Counted from the stretch's first letter, positions 43,792 through 53,405 are shown. The stretch is 64,000 bases of DNA from Sulfuricurvum sp. (GCA_024637295.1 JAGXFL010000002.1:62001-126000), one strand, 5' to 3'. Made by a program: numbers and translations. The notes: generated by a model from the sequence alone, not told the origin.

Positions 43792-45177
43792 TTAGTGAAG
43801 CCCCATCTTGAAAGGGTTTAGAATATTATTGGGGTCAAATGCGCGTTTAATGGATTGAAAGAGTGCCATTTCTTCAGGGGTAAAGGCCATCGACATGTAA
43901 GGAGCTTTGGACAGACCAATACCGTGCTCACCGCTAAGTGTACCGCCCAAATCAATGGTGGTTTGGAAAACTTCTTCGATAGCATGATGACCGATTTTTA
44001 TTTGTTCGGGATCTTTTCCGTCTACCATGACATTGGTGTGAACATTGCCATCGCCTGTATGACCGAAGCATGGGATATTGATGTTGTATTTTTTGGCAAT
44101 GAGGTCAAACTTCTCAAGCAGTTCAGGTAATGCCGAACGGGGAACAGTGATGTCTTCGTTGATCTTTTTAGAACCGTACACTGATATGCATTGGCTGACA
44201 TTACGGCGTGCAAACCACAAATCGGCTGCTTCTTGCTTGTCTTTTGCGATTTTGAAATCACTGCATCCATTTTGACGGAATACTTTTTTGATTTGTTCCA
44301 ATTGGAAGTCAAGATCTTCTTCAAGGTTTCCATCGACATCCGTAATCAAAATAGCACCCGCTTCGATGGGGAGTCCTTTGTGATAGGTTTGCTCAACGGC
44401 TCGTATGGAAAGATTGTCCAAAAACTCCATAGCAACAGGAGTAACACCGCTGGCCATCGTTTTATAGACGGCTTGCATTGCTTCATTGACCGTCGGAAAG
44501 ATTCCCATAGCGGTTTTGGTCATTTTTGGTTTTGCGAGAAGTTTGAGGGTGACTTCGGTGGTAACGGCCAGTGTTCCCTCGGATGCGATCAAAATACCGG
44601 CAATGTTATAACCTGCGACATCTTTAATAGTACGTTTGCCCGCTTTGATAATATCGCCGTTAGGTAAAACGGCACGAATGGCCATGACGTAATCTTTGGT
44701 GATGCCGTATTTGGCTGCGCGCATTCCTCCTGCATTTTCATTGACGTTTCCGCCGATGGTGGAGTACTCTTGGCTCGCAGGATCAGGCGGATAGAAAAGA
44801 CCGACTTCTTCAACCGCACGTTGGAGTTCCATATTGATAACGCCCGGCTGGACGATGGCGACCATGTTTTGCATGTCGATCTCTAAAATTTTGTTCATGT
44901 GCTTTTCAAAACCCAGAACAACCCCGCCATTGGCAGGTAACGCTCCACCGGTAAATCCGCTTCCCGCACCGCGAGGTACGAGCACTATGCGATGTTCATT
45001 ACAGTATTTTAAAATATCGCTTACATCTTGCTCATGGCGTGGGAACAATACGGCATTAGGTTCAAATCGTTCACGCGTTGCATCGTATGAATAGGCGATC
45101 AAATGGGCTTTATCGCTGTAAACATTTTCTTTTCCGATTAAATTGGTAAAAAAGTCCAGTGCGCCAGAGGGGAGCAT
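43792..45177 (-). CDS. glcD: FAD-linked glycolate/D-lactate oxidase subunit
   Basis: 461 residues. The FAD-binding type 4 domain shows VLVPRGAGSGFTGGALP and the EYSTIGGNVNENAGG segment; the C-terminal cap shows GHTGDGNVHTN and GGTLSGEHGIGL. It oxidises a 2-hydroxy acid (glycolate or D-lactate) and passes electrons to the membrane chain. GlcE/GlcF partners are not adjacent. The start lies two bases after the stop of the PgbA-domain gene, so they form an operon; the order resembles HP0508-HP0509 of Helicobacter pylori as I recall it. Confidence 0.9.
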   Translation of the reverse strand: MLPSGALDFFTNLIGKENVYSDKAHLIAYSYDATRERFEPNAVLFPRHEQDVSDILKYCNEHRIVLVPRGAGSGFTGGALPANGGVVLGFEKHMNKILEIDMQNMVAIVQPGVINMELQRAVEEVGLFYPPDPASQEYSTIGGNVNENAGGMRAAKYGITKDYVMAIRAVLPNGDIIKAGKRTIKDVAGYNIAGILIASEGTLAVTTEVTLKLLAKPKMTKTAMGIFPTVNEAMQAVYKTMASGVTPVAMEFLDNLSIRAVEQTYHKGLPIEAGAILITDVDGNLEEDLDFQLEQIKKVFRQNGCSDFKIAKDKQEAADLWFARRNVSQCISVYGSKKINEDITVPRSALPELLEKFDLIAKKYNINIPCFGHTGDGNVHTNVMVDGKDPEQIKIGHHAIEEVFQTTIDLGGTLSGEHGIGLSKAPYMSMAFTPEEMALFQSIKRAFDPNNILNPFKMGLH

Positions 45178-45179
45178 AC

Positions 45180-45974
45180 TTATTCCTTCACGTCAAAATT
45201 GCGCAATAGTGCGCTTTTTTCACTAAATTTTGCTTTGTAAAGTTCATATAGTTCTTTGTTTTTGGAATTATTTAAAGCAATTTCTTCAAGATAGTAAGGC
45301 TCATAAGTGGCAAGTCGTGAGCTGCCTGCTCCAAACCAATTCGCCCGTATATCTGTGATACGTGTATAAAAGGGAGTCATAGACTCTTTTTTGGATGGTT
45401 TCATCCCAGCTGTTTGTAACAGAGCAAAGTTTTTGCAATCAAGGGTAAAAAGTGTGTCTGCACTTTGGATATAGAGTAATCCGACAGAATTGGCGGTACA
45501 AAATTGGTGAAAATCTTCAACAAGAGGGGTTGGATGCCCTTTGTGTGAAAGATAGGTTGCATAAGTGTCGGGATGCATCCATTCTGTATTGGGAATACTT
45601 TTTGTAAATGCAGCATACGTTTCATCATCGGGAGCTATGAATAATGCGCGCTCATAATCATAAGCGATAACCACTTCATCATGGACTCTTGCTTGCCAGT
45701 TTCCACCGGGTAAGGAGTCTTGATGCAAACCGTCGTAGGGTGAAAGATCGACTTGGGCATTATTGGTAGCGGAATTGATTGCAGATACGCGAGCATTGGC
45801 AATGATACTGCTGTGAGTTTCATCAAAATGTCGAACGACAAAGCCGCTCATCCCTATTTTTACTTGAGAAGCTTGTATTGTTCCTGTATGTTCTTGTACA
45901 TCAAGAAGCAAAGCAGAGATGGGTGAGGCTTGAAGCATACCAGTACAAAAAATAGCTAAGAAGAAAATGCGCAT
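45180..45974 (-). CDS. PgbA N-terminal-domain periplasmic protein
   Basis: 264 residues with a signal peptide (about 1-16). The mature part is beta-rich (LLLDVQEHTGTIQASQVKIGMSGFVVRHF) and resembles the domain at the N-terminus of the Helicobacter plasminogen-binding protein PgbA. Here it probably has a housekeeping envelope role rather than plasminogen binding. Two cysteines (FCTANS and LDCKNF) may form a disulfide. It is co-transcribed with glcD and divergent from the M23 peptidase gene. Confidence 0.75.
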   Translation of the reverse strand: MRIFFLAIFCTGMLQASPISALLLDVQEHTGTIQASQVKIGMSGFVVRHFDETHSSIIANARVSAINSATNNAQVDLSPYDGLHQDSLPGGNWQARVHDEVVIAYDYERALFIAPDDETYAAFTKSIPNTEWMHPDTYATYLSHKGHPTPLVEDFHQFCTANSVGLLYIQSADTLFTLDCKNFALLQTAGMKPSKKESMTPFYTRITDIRANWFGAGSSRLATYEPYYLEEIALNNSKNKELYELYKAKFSEKSALLRNFDVKE

Positions 45975-46102
45975 AGTGGTAACCTTTGGTGTAATAAATA
46001 ACCTAGATTATAGCTAAGAGAGTCTTTGTAAACAGAATTTTTGCTATTATTTTCATCGATATACGTGTTGTTGTAAAACACGGGAGTGGATTAAGGATAG
46101 AG

Positions 46103-47296
46103 ATGGGTCGATATTTATGGTTATTATTGTTGCCCCTCTTTTTATTCGGTTCTTCAGTAAAGACGTTCAAATGGAATAACGGAGAAAGTTTTTTACATTT
46201 TTTGGAGCATAAAAAACTCCCCCTTTCCCTTTATTACAGTATGGATAAAGAAGATCAAAAACTGACCGAAGATATTCCGTTTAGTGCAACATGCCAAATG
46301 TTGATCAGCAATAAAAAAATCATTGAGCAAATCCTCATCCCAGTCAATGACGAGCTTCAGCTTCAAATTTACCTTACCAAGAAGAAAAAATATCATATAC
46401 GTATAATTCCGATTGTGGCTGAAATGTATCATGAGGTTCTGTATACCGAGATCAAAACGGCTCCTTATGACGATATTTTAAAATCAACAGGTTCTAAAAA
46501 CTTGGCATCCACCTTTGTCAAAATGTTTAAAGGGCGCGTGAATTTTAAAAAGGATATAAAGCCAGGCGATCCATTAGTAATCGTCTATAATCAACAATAT
46601 CGGCTTGGTAAGTATTTTTCCATGCCCGAAGTTTCGGGTGCTATGATGGAAATTTCCGGTAAACGTTACGCGGTGTATAAACATACGGATGGACGCTATT
46701 ATGATGCTAAAGGGGCGCAGTATGAAAAGTTTCTGTTTAAACTTCCTATTCGTAATGCACGTATAACATCTCGCTTTACCAAGCGACGTTATCATCCGGT
46801 ACTTCATCGCTATCGCGCACATGTCGGTGTTGATTTTGGTGCCCGTCCCGGAACACAGATTTTGGCTACAGGGGATGGAAGAGTCTGTTTTTGCGGATAT
46901 TCCAATGGATACGGTAAAACGATTAAAATACGTCACTCCAATGGTCTTACTAGTCTTTATGCGCATCAAAAAGGGTTTAAAGCAGGGATCCATATGGGTT
47001 CTAAAATAAAGCAGGGTGAGCTAATCGGATATGTTGGTTCAACGGGGCTTTCATCCGGTCCGCATCTGCATTTTGGCATGTATGACGGAAGTACGCCTAT
47101 CAATCCATTGAGTGTTATGAAGAAAAAAACCGAAGGTTTCACGGGTAAAGAGTATCGTCAGTTTGTTGCTATTCGCAGCAAGTTAGACAAAATATTCAAT
47201 GAAAAGATGAAAACTAAACCGGTAAGACACAAGCTGGTTGATTTTCAAAATACTTATTATGTGGATAAAGACACCTTTAAAGCGAAAGTATTTTAA
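46103..47296 (+). CDS. M23 peptidoglycan endopeptidase (Csd3/HdpA-like)
   Basis: 397 residues with a signal peptide (about 1-16). A long N-terminal part (residues about 20-215) with an inhibitory-type domain precedes the M23 domain, whose zinc ligands appear in HVGVDFG and HLHFG, along with the GDGRVCFCGYSNGYG loop. It is likely a cell-shape D,D-endopeptidase/carboxypeptidase. Its place beside the PgbA-domain and glcD genes matches the Helicobacter csd3 locus, as I recall it. Confidence 0.88.
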   Translation: MGRYLWLLLLPLFLFGSSVKTFKWNNGESFLHFLEHKKLPLSLYYSMDKEDQKLTEDIPFSATCQMLISNKKIIEQILIPVNDELQLQIYLTKKKKYHIRIIPIVAEMYHEVLYTEIKTAPYDDILKSTGSKNLASTFVKMFKGRVNFKKDIKPGDPLVIVYNQQYRLGKYFSMPEVSGAMMEISGKRYAVYKHTDGRYYDAKGAQYEKFLFKLPIRNARITSRFTKRRYHPVLHRYRAHVGVDFGARPGTQILATGDGRVCFCGYSNGYGKTIKIRHSNGLTSLYAHQKGFKAGIHMGSKIKQGELIGYVGSTGLSSGPHLHFGMYDGSTPINPLSVMKKKTEGFTGKEYRQFVAIRSKLDKIFNEKMKTKPVRHKLVDFQNTYYVDKDTFKAKVF

Positions 47297-47303
47297 AGAA
47301 GAC

Positions 47304-47367
47304 CTCCCGGTAAAGGGAGCGGAGAATTCTGAAGTTTTGACGAAACATTCAGATGCCCCGAAGGGCA
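47304..47367. terminator. Two small hairpins between the M23 and copper receptor genes
   Basis: CTCCC (47304-47308) pairs with GGGAG (47315-47319), and TGCCC (47354-47358) pairs with GGGCA (47363-47367). Both lie between two convergent genes (stops at 47296 and 47376). No T-tract is present, so termination is only possible. Confidence 0.35.
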
Positions 47368-47375
47368 GTGTAAGA

Positions 47376-49484
47376 TTAGAATTTGAGATTTAACGCTATA
47401 TTATAAGAGCGTCCCATACCTTGCATCGGAGCATAAGGTGCTGCTGAGTTATTTACAAGATCCAAACCACCCAGTGGTAAAGAATACGCTCTGTTAAATA
47501 GATTTGTCGCTGCAAGATCCATTTTAAGGTTTTTCATCAATTCATAGCTAGCACGCAAATCAACAAGTGTATGCCCTGGTGTCATTGGCTCACTACGACG
47601 AGCATCTACGGTTTCTTTTGCGGCAACTGCTTGCAGGTCAATTCCATTTTTCCATTTTCCGATTGCGTGATCCAAACTCATTTTCGCATAAAACGGCATC
47701 ATATGATACAGTGATCCGCCATCTTCACGGAATCCACGTGTGATGCCAATATTGGATTTAACGGTACCCGTACCCATGTCAGAACTTGACCAAAGGGTCG
47801 CGAAGCCAGAGAGGTCAGCACCAAATAATATTGCATCATGGTTTTCGAATTGTAAATACTGAACGGTACTGGTATCGCTGGTATTGAGGTCTCTTACGTC
47901 AATATAGTTTTGAACCATAGTGTAGTAAGGGGTAAATTTGACTCCCCATCCACTTTTAGTAGTGTCATGCAATGAGACACTACCGCTGATGGTATTCGCA
48001 ACTTCAGGTTTAAGATCAACGTTTCCGACATAGCCGTTGCCATCACCAAACCAGTTGATCATACGCATATCCATTTTTATTGGATTGGTTAAATTGATTC
48101 CTGGTTTACTTCCAGCCCATGAATAGCGTTCATATATGTTAGGCGAACGGGTTTTACGGGCGAATCCAAATTCAAAGTCACTGTTTTTATCATTCTCGTA
48201 TTTTGCCATCGCGGTCAAATCAAAATTATTATCGCGTTTTGAACGATCGAGTGAGTTAAAATAGGCTGCATCAAGGGGATCATTACTTGTACTATTGTAA
48301 CCAACAACATCGCCTGTATTCATCGTAACAATATCGGTGCGTATGCCAAAAAGGGTCGAAAGTTTATCGCTCCATTGATAGTCGGATTCGGCAAAAAGTC
48401 CTAAGCGATCCCGTTTTCCATTGTTGATATTCCAAAATGTATTTGGATTCATACCTCCCATATTATTGACCGTATCTGGTGGCCACCAATCGTTCAAAGA
48501 GTATTTGTCGTAATCATTTCCGATTTTCAAGGTATGTGAGGTAGAAAGAGGGATGGTCGCTTTGATGTTATAGCCCATTTCATCCGCTTCAGTGTACATG
48601 GGCATATTCCCTGTTCGTTCGCCAATGATTTTATTCATATAGTGAGAGGTGTCTTGGCGGAAGATATTGGCGTCGATTAATGTGTCGCCGACTTTGCCTT
48701 TATAGCTAAGATTTCCGTGGGTTGCTCGGTTGTCCAACATATCCATGTATTGATTTGCAAAACCTTCATCGTCGACATTTTGAGTTCCAAGTTCAAATGC
48801 TACTACCCCTTCGTCGAGTTTGTAAGCAAAGGTAGCTGAATGATTTTGCTGTTCATAAAGGGTACCATCAACGGTGACACCATCACCATTCTTGTAGCTG
48901 TTGGCTTTTTCTGTATAACCTGAATAGCTTGCACTTATTTTATTGTTTGCTGCATTGACATTGACAGCAACGCCACGAGCTGCGTTGTTGCTGTGATAAA
49001 ACCCGGTCACATCACCACCCATTACTACTTCGCCTGATTTTTGCGCAAAAACAGGATTTTTAGATTTTACAACGATGGTTCCACCGATACTGTCACCACC
49101 TTGGCTAACAGGGGTAATACCTGCAACAACATCCATCTCAGCAATTTTAGACGTATCGGTATACGAAAGTGCCGGATTCATATGATTTGGACAAGCGGAA
49201 GTGATGGTCATACCATCAACATCGATTTTGACACGATCATCTGCCATACCATGAATAACAGGCAGTGATGAGATACCACCGCCTGTGTATAGACTAACGC
49301 CCGGTGTATCCGCTAAACGTGAAGCGGAGTCCCCGGTCATGTTTTTAGCTGGGGATGCTGCAATTGTCTCTTGCGGTAGAGAAGCAGTTGTCGGGTCTTC
49401 AGTAACGGTGATCTTTTGAATGGCTACAGGTTCAGAGGCGAGCGCCGCGATGGCTGCCAATGAGAGGAGTGAAAATTTATTCAT
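47376..49484 (-). CDS. oprC: TonB-dependent copper receptor, OprC-like
   Basis: 702 residues: signal peptide (about 1-16), plug domain, and a 22-strand-type beta barrel ending in aromatic NIALNLKF. The plug carries CPNHM (C98, M102) and a later HYM (H281, M283); the CxxxM and HxM pairs are the copper ligands known in OprC of Pseudomonas. It should bring copper across the outer membrane with TonB-ExbBD, not in this window. No TonB box is obvious; ITVTE after the signal peptide may serve. The ribosome binding site lies in a hairpin. Confidence 0.85.
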   Translation of the reverse strand: MNKFSLLSLAAIAALASEPVAIQKITVTEDPTTASLPQETIAASPAKNMTGDSASRLADTPGVSLYTGGGISSLPVIHGMADDRVKIDVDGMTITSACPNHMNPALSYTDTSKIAEMDVVAGITPVSQGGDSIGGTIVVKSKNPVFAQKSGEVVMGGDVTGFYHSNNAARGVAVNVNAANNKISASYSGYTEKANSYKNGDGVTVDGTLYEQQNHSATFAYKLDEGVVAFELGTQNVDDEGFANQYMDMLDNRATHGNLSYKGKVGDTLIDANIFRQDTSHYMNKIIGERTGNMPMYTEADEMGYNIKATIPLSTSHTLKIGNDYDKYSLNDWWPPDTVNNMGGMNPNTFWNINNGKRDRLGLFAESDYQWSDKLSTLFGIRTDIVTMNTGDVVGYNSTSNDPLDAAYFNSLDRSKRDNNFDLTAMAKYENDKNSDFEFGFARKTRSPNIYERYSWAGSKPGINLTNPIKMDMRMINWFGDGNGYVGNVDLKPEVANTISGSVSLHDTTKSGWGVKFTPYYTMVQNYIDVRDLNTSDTSTVQYLQFENHDAILFGADLSGFATLWSSSDMGTGTVKSNIGITRGFREDGGSLYHMMPFYAKMSLDHAIGKWKNGIDLQAVAAKETVDARRSEPMTPGHTLVDLRASYELMKNLKMDLAATNLFNRAYSLPLGGLDLVNNSAAPYAPMQGMGRSYNIALNLKF

Positions 49485-49490
49485 ACAGGT

Positions 49491-49515
49491 ATTCCTTCGA
49501 AAAATATGAAGGAAT
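49491..49515 (-). promoter_or_regulatory. Hairpin sequestering the copper receptor ribosome binding site
   Basis: On the minus strand ATTCCTTC (from 49515) pairs perfectly with GAAGGAAT (to 49491), loop of 9. GAAGGA is the only ribosome binding site for the start at 49484 (six bases on). In the folded form it would be closed. An RNA thermometer, metal- or protein-controlled switch, or chance are all possible. Confidence 0.5.
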
Positions 49516-49556
49516 CATATAAGAGTAGTGTTACATTTGTGTTAAGAGGAGGTGTT

Positions 49557-50570
49557 TTAATCGATTCTTAACGATACTTCTTCTGGAAATTGCATCGTAA
49601 CACAGTGCAGTGAACCGTGTTGGCGGATAAGAACAGAACAGTTGATGGGGATGATTTGGCGCCCATGAAATGCTTTTTCACAAATCGCTATGGCTTGTGC
49701 ATCATGAACATCATTATAGACAGGTAATAAAACGGCATCGTTGATGATCAAGAAATTGGCATAGGTGGCAGGAAGACGTTCGCCCTCATAAAATACAGGT
49801 AAACACATCGGCAGTGCTATGAGTTCAAACGGTTCGCCTTCGGTATCGCGAAGCGTTTGAAGTTCTTCTTCCATCTTTTTAAGTGCTTCATAGTGCTCAT
49901 CGTTTTTATCGTCACATTTAACGTACATGATGGTGTCAATATCGATAAAACGGGCTAAGGTATCGATGTGGCTGTCGGTGTCATCCCCTGCGAGATAACC
50001 GTGATTGAGCCATAAGACCTGTTCAACGCCAAACTCTTTTTTGAGCATTGCTTCGGTTTGTTTTTTATTCATGTGAGGGTTGCGATTAGGATTGAGCAGA
50101 CATTCCGCTGTGGTCAGTAATGATCCATTACCGTTTGATTCAACGCCACCACCTTCTAAAATTAGATCGATCTTTTTCATAGGGGCACCGTATGCTTTTG
50201 CAATGGATGAGCTCATCGCATTGTCACGCGATGCGTCAAACTTACCGCCCCATCCGGTGAAAGTGAAGTCTAACAACAGCGCTTCATCCTCATCTTCATC
50301 GATGACACTTAGTACGCTGCAGTCACGTGCCCATGTATCATCGGTTTGATAAGGGATAAAAATGAGATCAGTATGATCGTTAAAATAGCTTTTAACCACA
50401 TCGACATCGTCACAGATGATGAGGCAGGGCTGATATTGGGCAACGGCATTGGCGATATTCACAAAGCATTGACGCGCTTCTTCGAGATAAGGTGCCCAAT
50501 CACTTTGGGGATGAGGGAAGATGAGTTGAACAAAACTTTGGGGTTCAAATTCGGCGGGAAAGTAGCGCAT
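49557..50570 (-). CDS. aguA: Agmatine deiminase / peptidylarginine deiminase family enzyme
   Basis: 337 residues of the bacterial PAD family. Catalytic segments seen: TDDTWARDC, ILEGGGVESNGNG, LAGDDTDSHIDTLARF with the catalytic His, and the C-terminal HGSLHC nucleophile Cys. It hydrolyses agmatine to N-carbamoylputrescine (polyamine synthesis) or a similar guanidine. Campylobacterota usually encode this enzyme for polyamine synthesis, which is the likeliest role. Divergent from alr with only 27 bases between starts. Confidence 0.88.
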   Translation of the reverse strand: MRYFPAEFEPQSFVQLIFPHPQSDWAPYLEEARQCFVNIANAVAQYQPCLIICDDVDVVKSYFNDHTDLIFIPYQTDDTWARDCSVLSVIDEDEDEALLLDFTFTGWGGKFDASRDNAMSSSIAKAYGAPMKKIDLILEGGGVESNGNGSLLTTAECLLNPNRNPHMNKKQTEAMLKKEFGVEQVLWLNHGYLAGDDTDSHIDTLARFIDIDTIMYVKCDDKNDEHYEALKKMEEELQTLRDTEGEPFELIALPMCLPVFYEGERLPATYANFLIINDAVLLPVYNDVHDAQAIAICEKAFHGRQIIPINCSVLIRQHGSLHCVTMQFPEEVSLRID

Positions 50571-50585
50571 TAAGTGACCTTAGCA

Positions 50586-50591
50586 TATAAT
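50586..50591 (+). promoter_or_regulatory. -10 element very close to the alr start
   Basis: TATAAT ends six bases before the A of the alr ATG (50598). Transcription from it would begin at or within a base or two of the start codon, implying a leaderless or near-leaderless mRNA. No ribosome binding site is visible between them. Confidence 0.5.
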
Positions 50592-50597
50592 ATTGGT

Positions 50598-51614
50598 ATG
50601 GGAACGATTAAATTAAGCCGTGAGGCACTTCATTGGAATCTTGATATTATCGCACAGCAAGTTGGTGCAATAGATAAAATAGCGGTAGTTTTAAAAGATA
50701 ATGCTTACGGTCACGGGGCTAAAATCATCGCCAAAGAAGTCCAGCAGTATGGCATTAAACAAGCAGTGGTCAGGCTGGAGCGAGAAGCATTGGAAGTCAC
50801 AGAGTATTTTGATCGTATTTTGATCTTGGCGGATGTTCCGACGGTGTTAAATCCTGCTTTCAGTTATACTATCAATACGATAGACTCCATCTCTAGCTTT
50901 CCTTGTGGAACGAAAGTCGAATTGAAAATTGACACGGGAATGCACCGTCACGGGATTGCAACGGGTGATTTGGAATATGCTTTTAAGCGTATGTCGCAAC
51001 AAGGGTTGGAGTGTGTTGGCGTAATGAGTCATTACAAGAGCGCTGATACGCTGAGTTCCGAATGGTTTTGGCAACGAAAAGCATTTGATGATCTTAAAGA
51101 AAATGCAATGAAGTTAGCAAAAAGCTATGGTTGGACTGTCCGCTTTCATATTTCCAATTCAGCAGGAACGTTTCGTTCATCGCAATGCACGGATGATCTA
51201 GTGCGTATCGGGATCGCATTATACGGGTGTTTGCAAATGGACACTCCTTTGATACAACCTGCTTTGAAACCGGTACTTTCTTTGATGGGTGAAAGAATTG
51301 CAACACGTAGCCTCAAAGCAGGGCAGAGAGTAGGTTATAACGGTATTTATGAAGCAAGCGAGGATGAGGTAGTCTCTACGTATGATTTGGGTTATGCCAA
51401 CGGATTGGATCGCTTGGCGTCAAATCGGTATATCACACCTGAGGGGATTGCTTTACGGGGACGTATTTCGATGGACAGTGCTACATTTTCTACGGATGTT
51501 GATGAACTGTTAATATTTAATGATGCGAATGCATATGCGGCATCCGTAGGGACAATCGGCTATGAAATTTTGGCGTGTTTGGATAAAGCGTTAAAAAGAG
51601 AATGGTGTGATTAA
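50598..51614 (+). CDS. alr: Alanine racemase
   Basis: 338 residues, slightly short. It supplies D-alanine for peptidoglycan. The PLP lysine is K33 in VVLKDNAYGHG, and the second catalytic Tyr is expected in AGQRVGYNGIYEA; RISMDSATF is the usual C-terminal motif. The ATG at 50598 is preferred to the GTG at 50574 because homologs begin there, although there is no ribosome binding site. Confidence 0.88.
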   Translation: MGTIKLSREALHWNLDIIAQQVGAIDKIAVVLKDNAYGHGAKIIAKEVQQYGIKQAVVRLEREALEVTEYFDRILILADVPTVLNPAFSYTINTIDSISSFPCGTKVELKIDTGMHRHGIATGDLEYAFKRMSQQGLECVGVMSHYKSADTLSSEWFWQRKAFDDLKENAMKLAKSYGWTVRFHISNSAGTFRSSQCTDDLVRIGIALYGCLQMDTPLIQPALKPVLSLMGERIATRSLKAGQRVGYNGIYEASEDEVVSTYDLGYANGLDRLASNRYITPEGIALRGRISMDSATFSTDVDELLIFNDANAYAASVGTIGYEILACLDKALKREWCD

Positions 51615-52003
51615 GAGGTTATTTTAACTATCGCCTCTATAAAAACAGCACCATCGAGTCGCATCTCGATTAGTTTTTCAAGCTGATCTTCTTGATCAAT
51701 ATACCCCAATACTTTTGCATCAAACAAATAATGATCAGCTACTTTTTGAATCTCTTGTGCAATTTTAGGGTGCACCAGTAAAAAATCGGCATTCATGTTT
51801 TCGGCCAATACGGCTTCGGTCGTTGAAGCAACGTATAAAGCAAAACGAACTTTATTGGCTCTCAGATAGACGATAAGATCAAGATTCTGTGGGGAAAAAA
51901 AGAGGGCGATAATTGAGTTAGACGGAGTTTTTGCAATCGCTTCAAGAGACTCTATATGGTAAAAACGCTCCGATGGGATCAGCGGATGTCCGAAAAGTCT
52001 CAT
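51611..52003 (-). CDS. Conserved protein of unknown function
   Basis: 130 residues starting at ATG 52003, which is preceded by GGAGG seven bases away. The longer frame (to 52093) overlaps the upstream PP0621-like gene and is rejected. The sequence is alpha/beta (IIALFFSPQNLDLIVYLRANKVRF, then ADFLLVHPKIAQEIQ), resembling a receiver-like or Rossmann-like small domain but without its catalytic residues. It overlaps the alr stop by four bases on the opposite strand. Confidence 0.65.
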   Translation of the reverse strand: MRLFGHPLIPSERFYHIESLEAIAKTPSNSIIALFFSPQNLDLIVYLRANKVRFALYVASTTEAVLAENMNADFLLVHPKIAQEIQKVADHYLFDAKVLGYIDQEDQLEKLIEMRLDGAVFIEAIVKITS

Positions 52004-52004
52004 T

Positions 52005-52220
52005 TTATGCCTCCATGCATTCGGGTGAACAATAGGAGTGTCCATCACGGGTAACTGTTTCTTTGACATCTGCATACGTTCCGCATTTAGCACATGCGAT
52101 CATAGGTTCTTGTGTTTTATGATCCTCTTTTTTGGATGCGGAAGGAAGTGTTTTCTTATTGAAAAAGGTGTAATAAGCCAAGGTGATAAAACCACCCAAA
52201 AGTAAAAGTTTAAATAGCAT
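52005..52220 (-). CDS. PP0621-like small protein with a four-cysteine motif
   Basis: 71 residues: one membrane helix (about 3-19), a Lys/Ser-rich linker, and a C-terminal zinc-knuckle-like motif CAKCG...YCSPEC. Short membrane-anchored proteins of this form (PP0621 family) are widespread and uncharacterised. It begins two bases after rsmG stops and ends two bases before the next gene begins, so the three are co-transcribed. Confidence 0.75.
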   Translation of the reverse strand: MLFKLLLLGGFITLAYYTFFNKKTLPSASKKEDHKTQEPMIACAKCGTYADVKETVTRDGHSYCSPECMEA

Positions 52221-52222
52221 GG

Positions 52223-52801
52223 TTATGACTCGATTAGAAGATAATGGCGATTGACCATTTCAATAATTTTATAGTTGGAAAGACCGTTTACTTCATCGTA
52301 CACTTTTTCCCCTTTGTAGAAGAGTAAAAGACTTCCCTCTTGGCGAAAAGGTTCAGAGAGTTTCAATAACATAGTCGTATCGGTAACCGCACGAGAGGTA
52401 ATCAAGTCATAGGGGCTTGGTGGCAATTGTTCTACACGAACCGCTTTTACATCTACATTTTGTAGACCTAAATCGGCTTTGACAAATTGCAAAAAACTGG
52501 CCCGTTTTGCTAGAGGTTCTACGAGGGTAAAATGGGTGTCTGGCATTCCCATAGCCAATATCATTCCTGGAAATCCTGCCCCCGTACCAATATCCATAGC
52601 AGTTTTTAGACTTGGAAGAAAGGTAATAGGCGCTATGGCATCCACGATAAACTCATCGATTTGTGCAGGGGTTTTGGCACCGGTTAGGTTATGGACTTTA
52701 TTCCATTTTACTAATAACTCTTTGTATTGCTGTGCATAGTCATAAAAACGTTCATCAACCGTGATATTTTGCTCTTTCATTAAGCGGTGCAAATTAGTCA
52801 A
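52223..52801 (-). CDS. rsmG: 16S rRNA (guanine-527 N7) methyltransferase
   Basis: 192 residues. It methylates G527 of 16S rRNA with SAM. The HNLTGAKTP segment, SAM motif [27 protein letters not shown] and the SRAV motif are present. The start overlaps the end of ribA by eight bases, so it follows ribA in an operon. Confidence 0.94.
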   Translation of the reverse strand: MTNLHRLMKEQNITVDERFYDYAQQYKELLVKWNKVHNLTGAKTPAQIDEFIVDAIAPITFLPSLKTAMDIGTGAGFPGMILAMGMPDTHFTLVEPLAKRASFLQFVKADLGLQNVDVKAVRVEQLPPSPYDLITSRAVTDTTMLLKLSEPFRQEGSLLLFYKGEKVYDEVNGLSNYKIIEMVNRHYLLIES

Positions 52802-53405
52802 GGAAATGTCCCATATGATCTTTTTTAGTTTTTAAATACTCTTCATTATAGGGATTCGAATCGATAATCACAGGAATACGTTCAACTATTTCAACATTCA
52901 ATCCTTCAACTACGAGGACTTTAGCCGGATTATTGGTTAACAGTTTGATTTTGGTGAGTCCAAAGTCATTGAAGATCTCACGGACAACATCATAGGTTCG
53001 CTGGTCAGGCTGGAATCCAAGTTCAACATTGGCTTGAATGGTATTACGCCCTTGGTCTTGAAGCGCATAGGCATTGAGTTTGTTGAGTAGACCGATATTA
53101 CGTCCTTCTTGCGCGTGATAGATGATGAGTCCACCTTCTTTGGCAATGAGTTCGAGTGCTTTATGGAGTTGATTGTTACAATCGCATTTGATACTTCCAA
53201 AGGTATCGCCTGTAAGACACTGAGAATGGATACGTACTAAAGGTGCTTCGGAAGTTTCAAATTTATCGGTAAAAATAGCAAGGTGCTCTTGAGCCCCTTC
53301 TTTGTACGCACGTACTTTAAAATGTCCATATTGCGTTGGTAGATTGGCGATTTGCGATTTTTCAAAAAAATGTGTTGTTTTCATTGGTGTCATTATAATG
53401 TCCAT
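52794..53405 (-). CDS. ribA: GTP cyclohydrolase II
   Basis: 203 residues. It opens the GTP ring in riboflavin synthesis. The zinc ligands are in [18 protein letters not shown], and [22 protein letters not shown] carries the active-site part. It is a stand-alone RibA, not fused to RibB. Alternative starts at 53390 or 53384 are possible; none has a strong ribosome binding site. It overlaps rsmG by eight bases and diverges from hemB. Confidence 0.93.
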   Translation of the reverse strand: MDIIMTPMKTTHFFEKSQIANLPTQYGHFKVRAYKEGAQEHLAIFTDKFETSEAPLVRIHSQCLTGDTFGSIKCDCNNQLHKALELIAKEGGLIIYHAQEGRNIGLLNKLNAYALQDQGRNTIQANVELGFQPDQRTYDVVREIFNDFGLTKIKLLTNNPAKVLVVEGLNVEIVERIPVIIDSNPYNEEYLKTKKDHMGHFLD

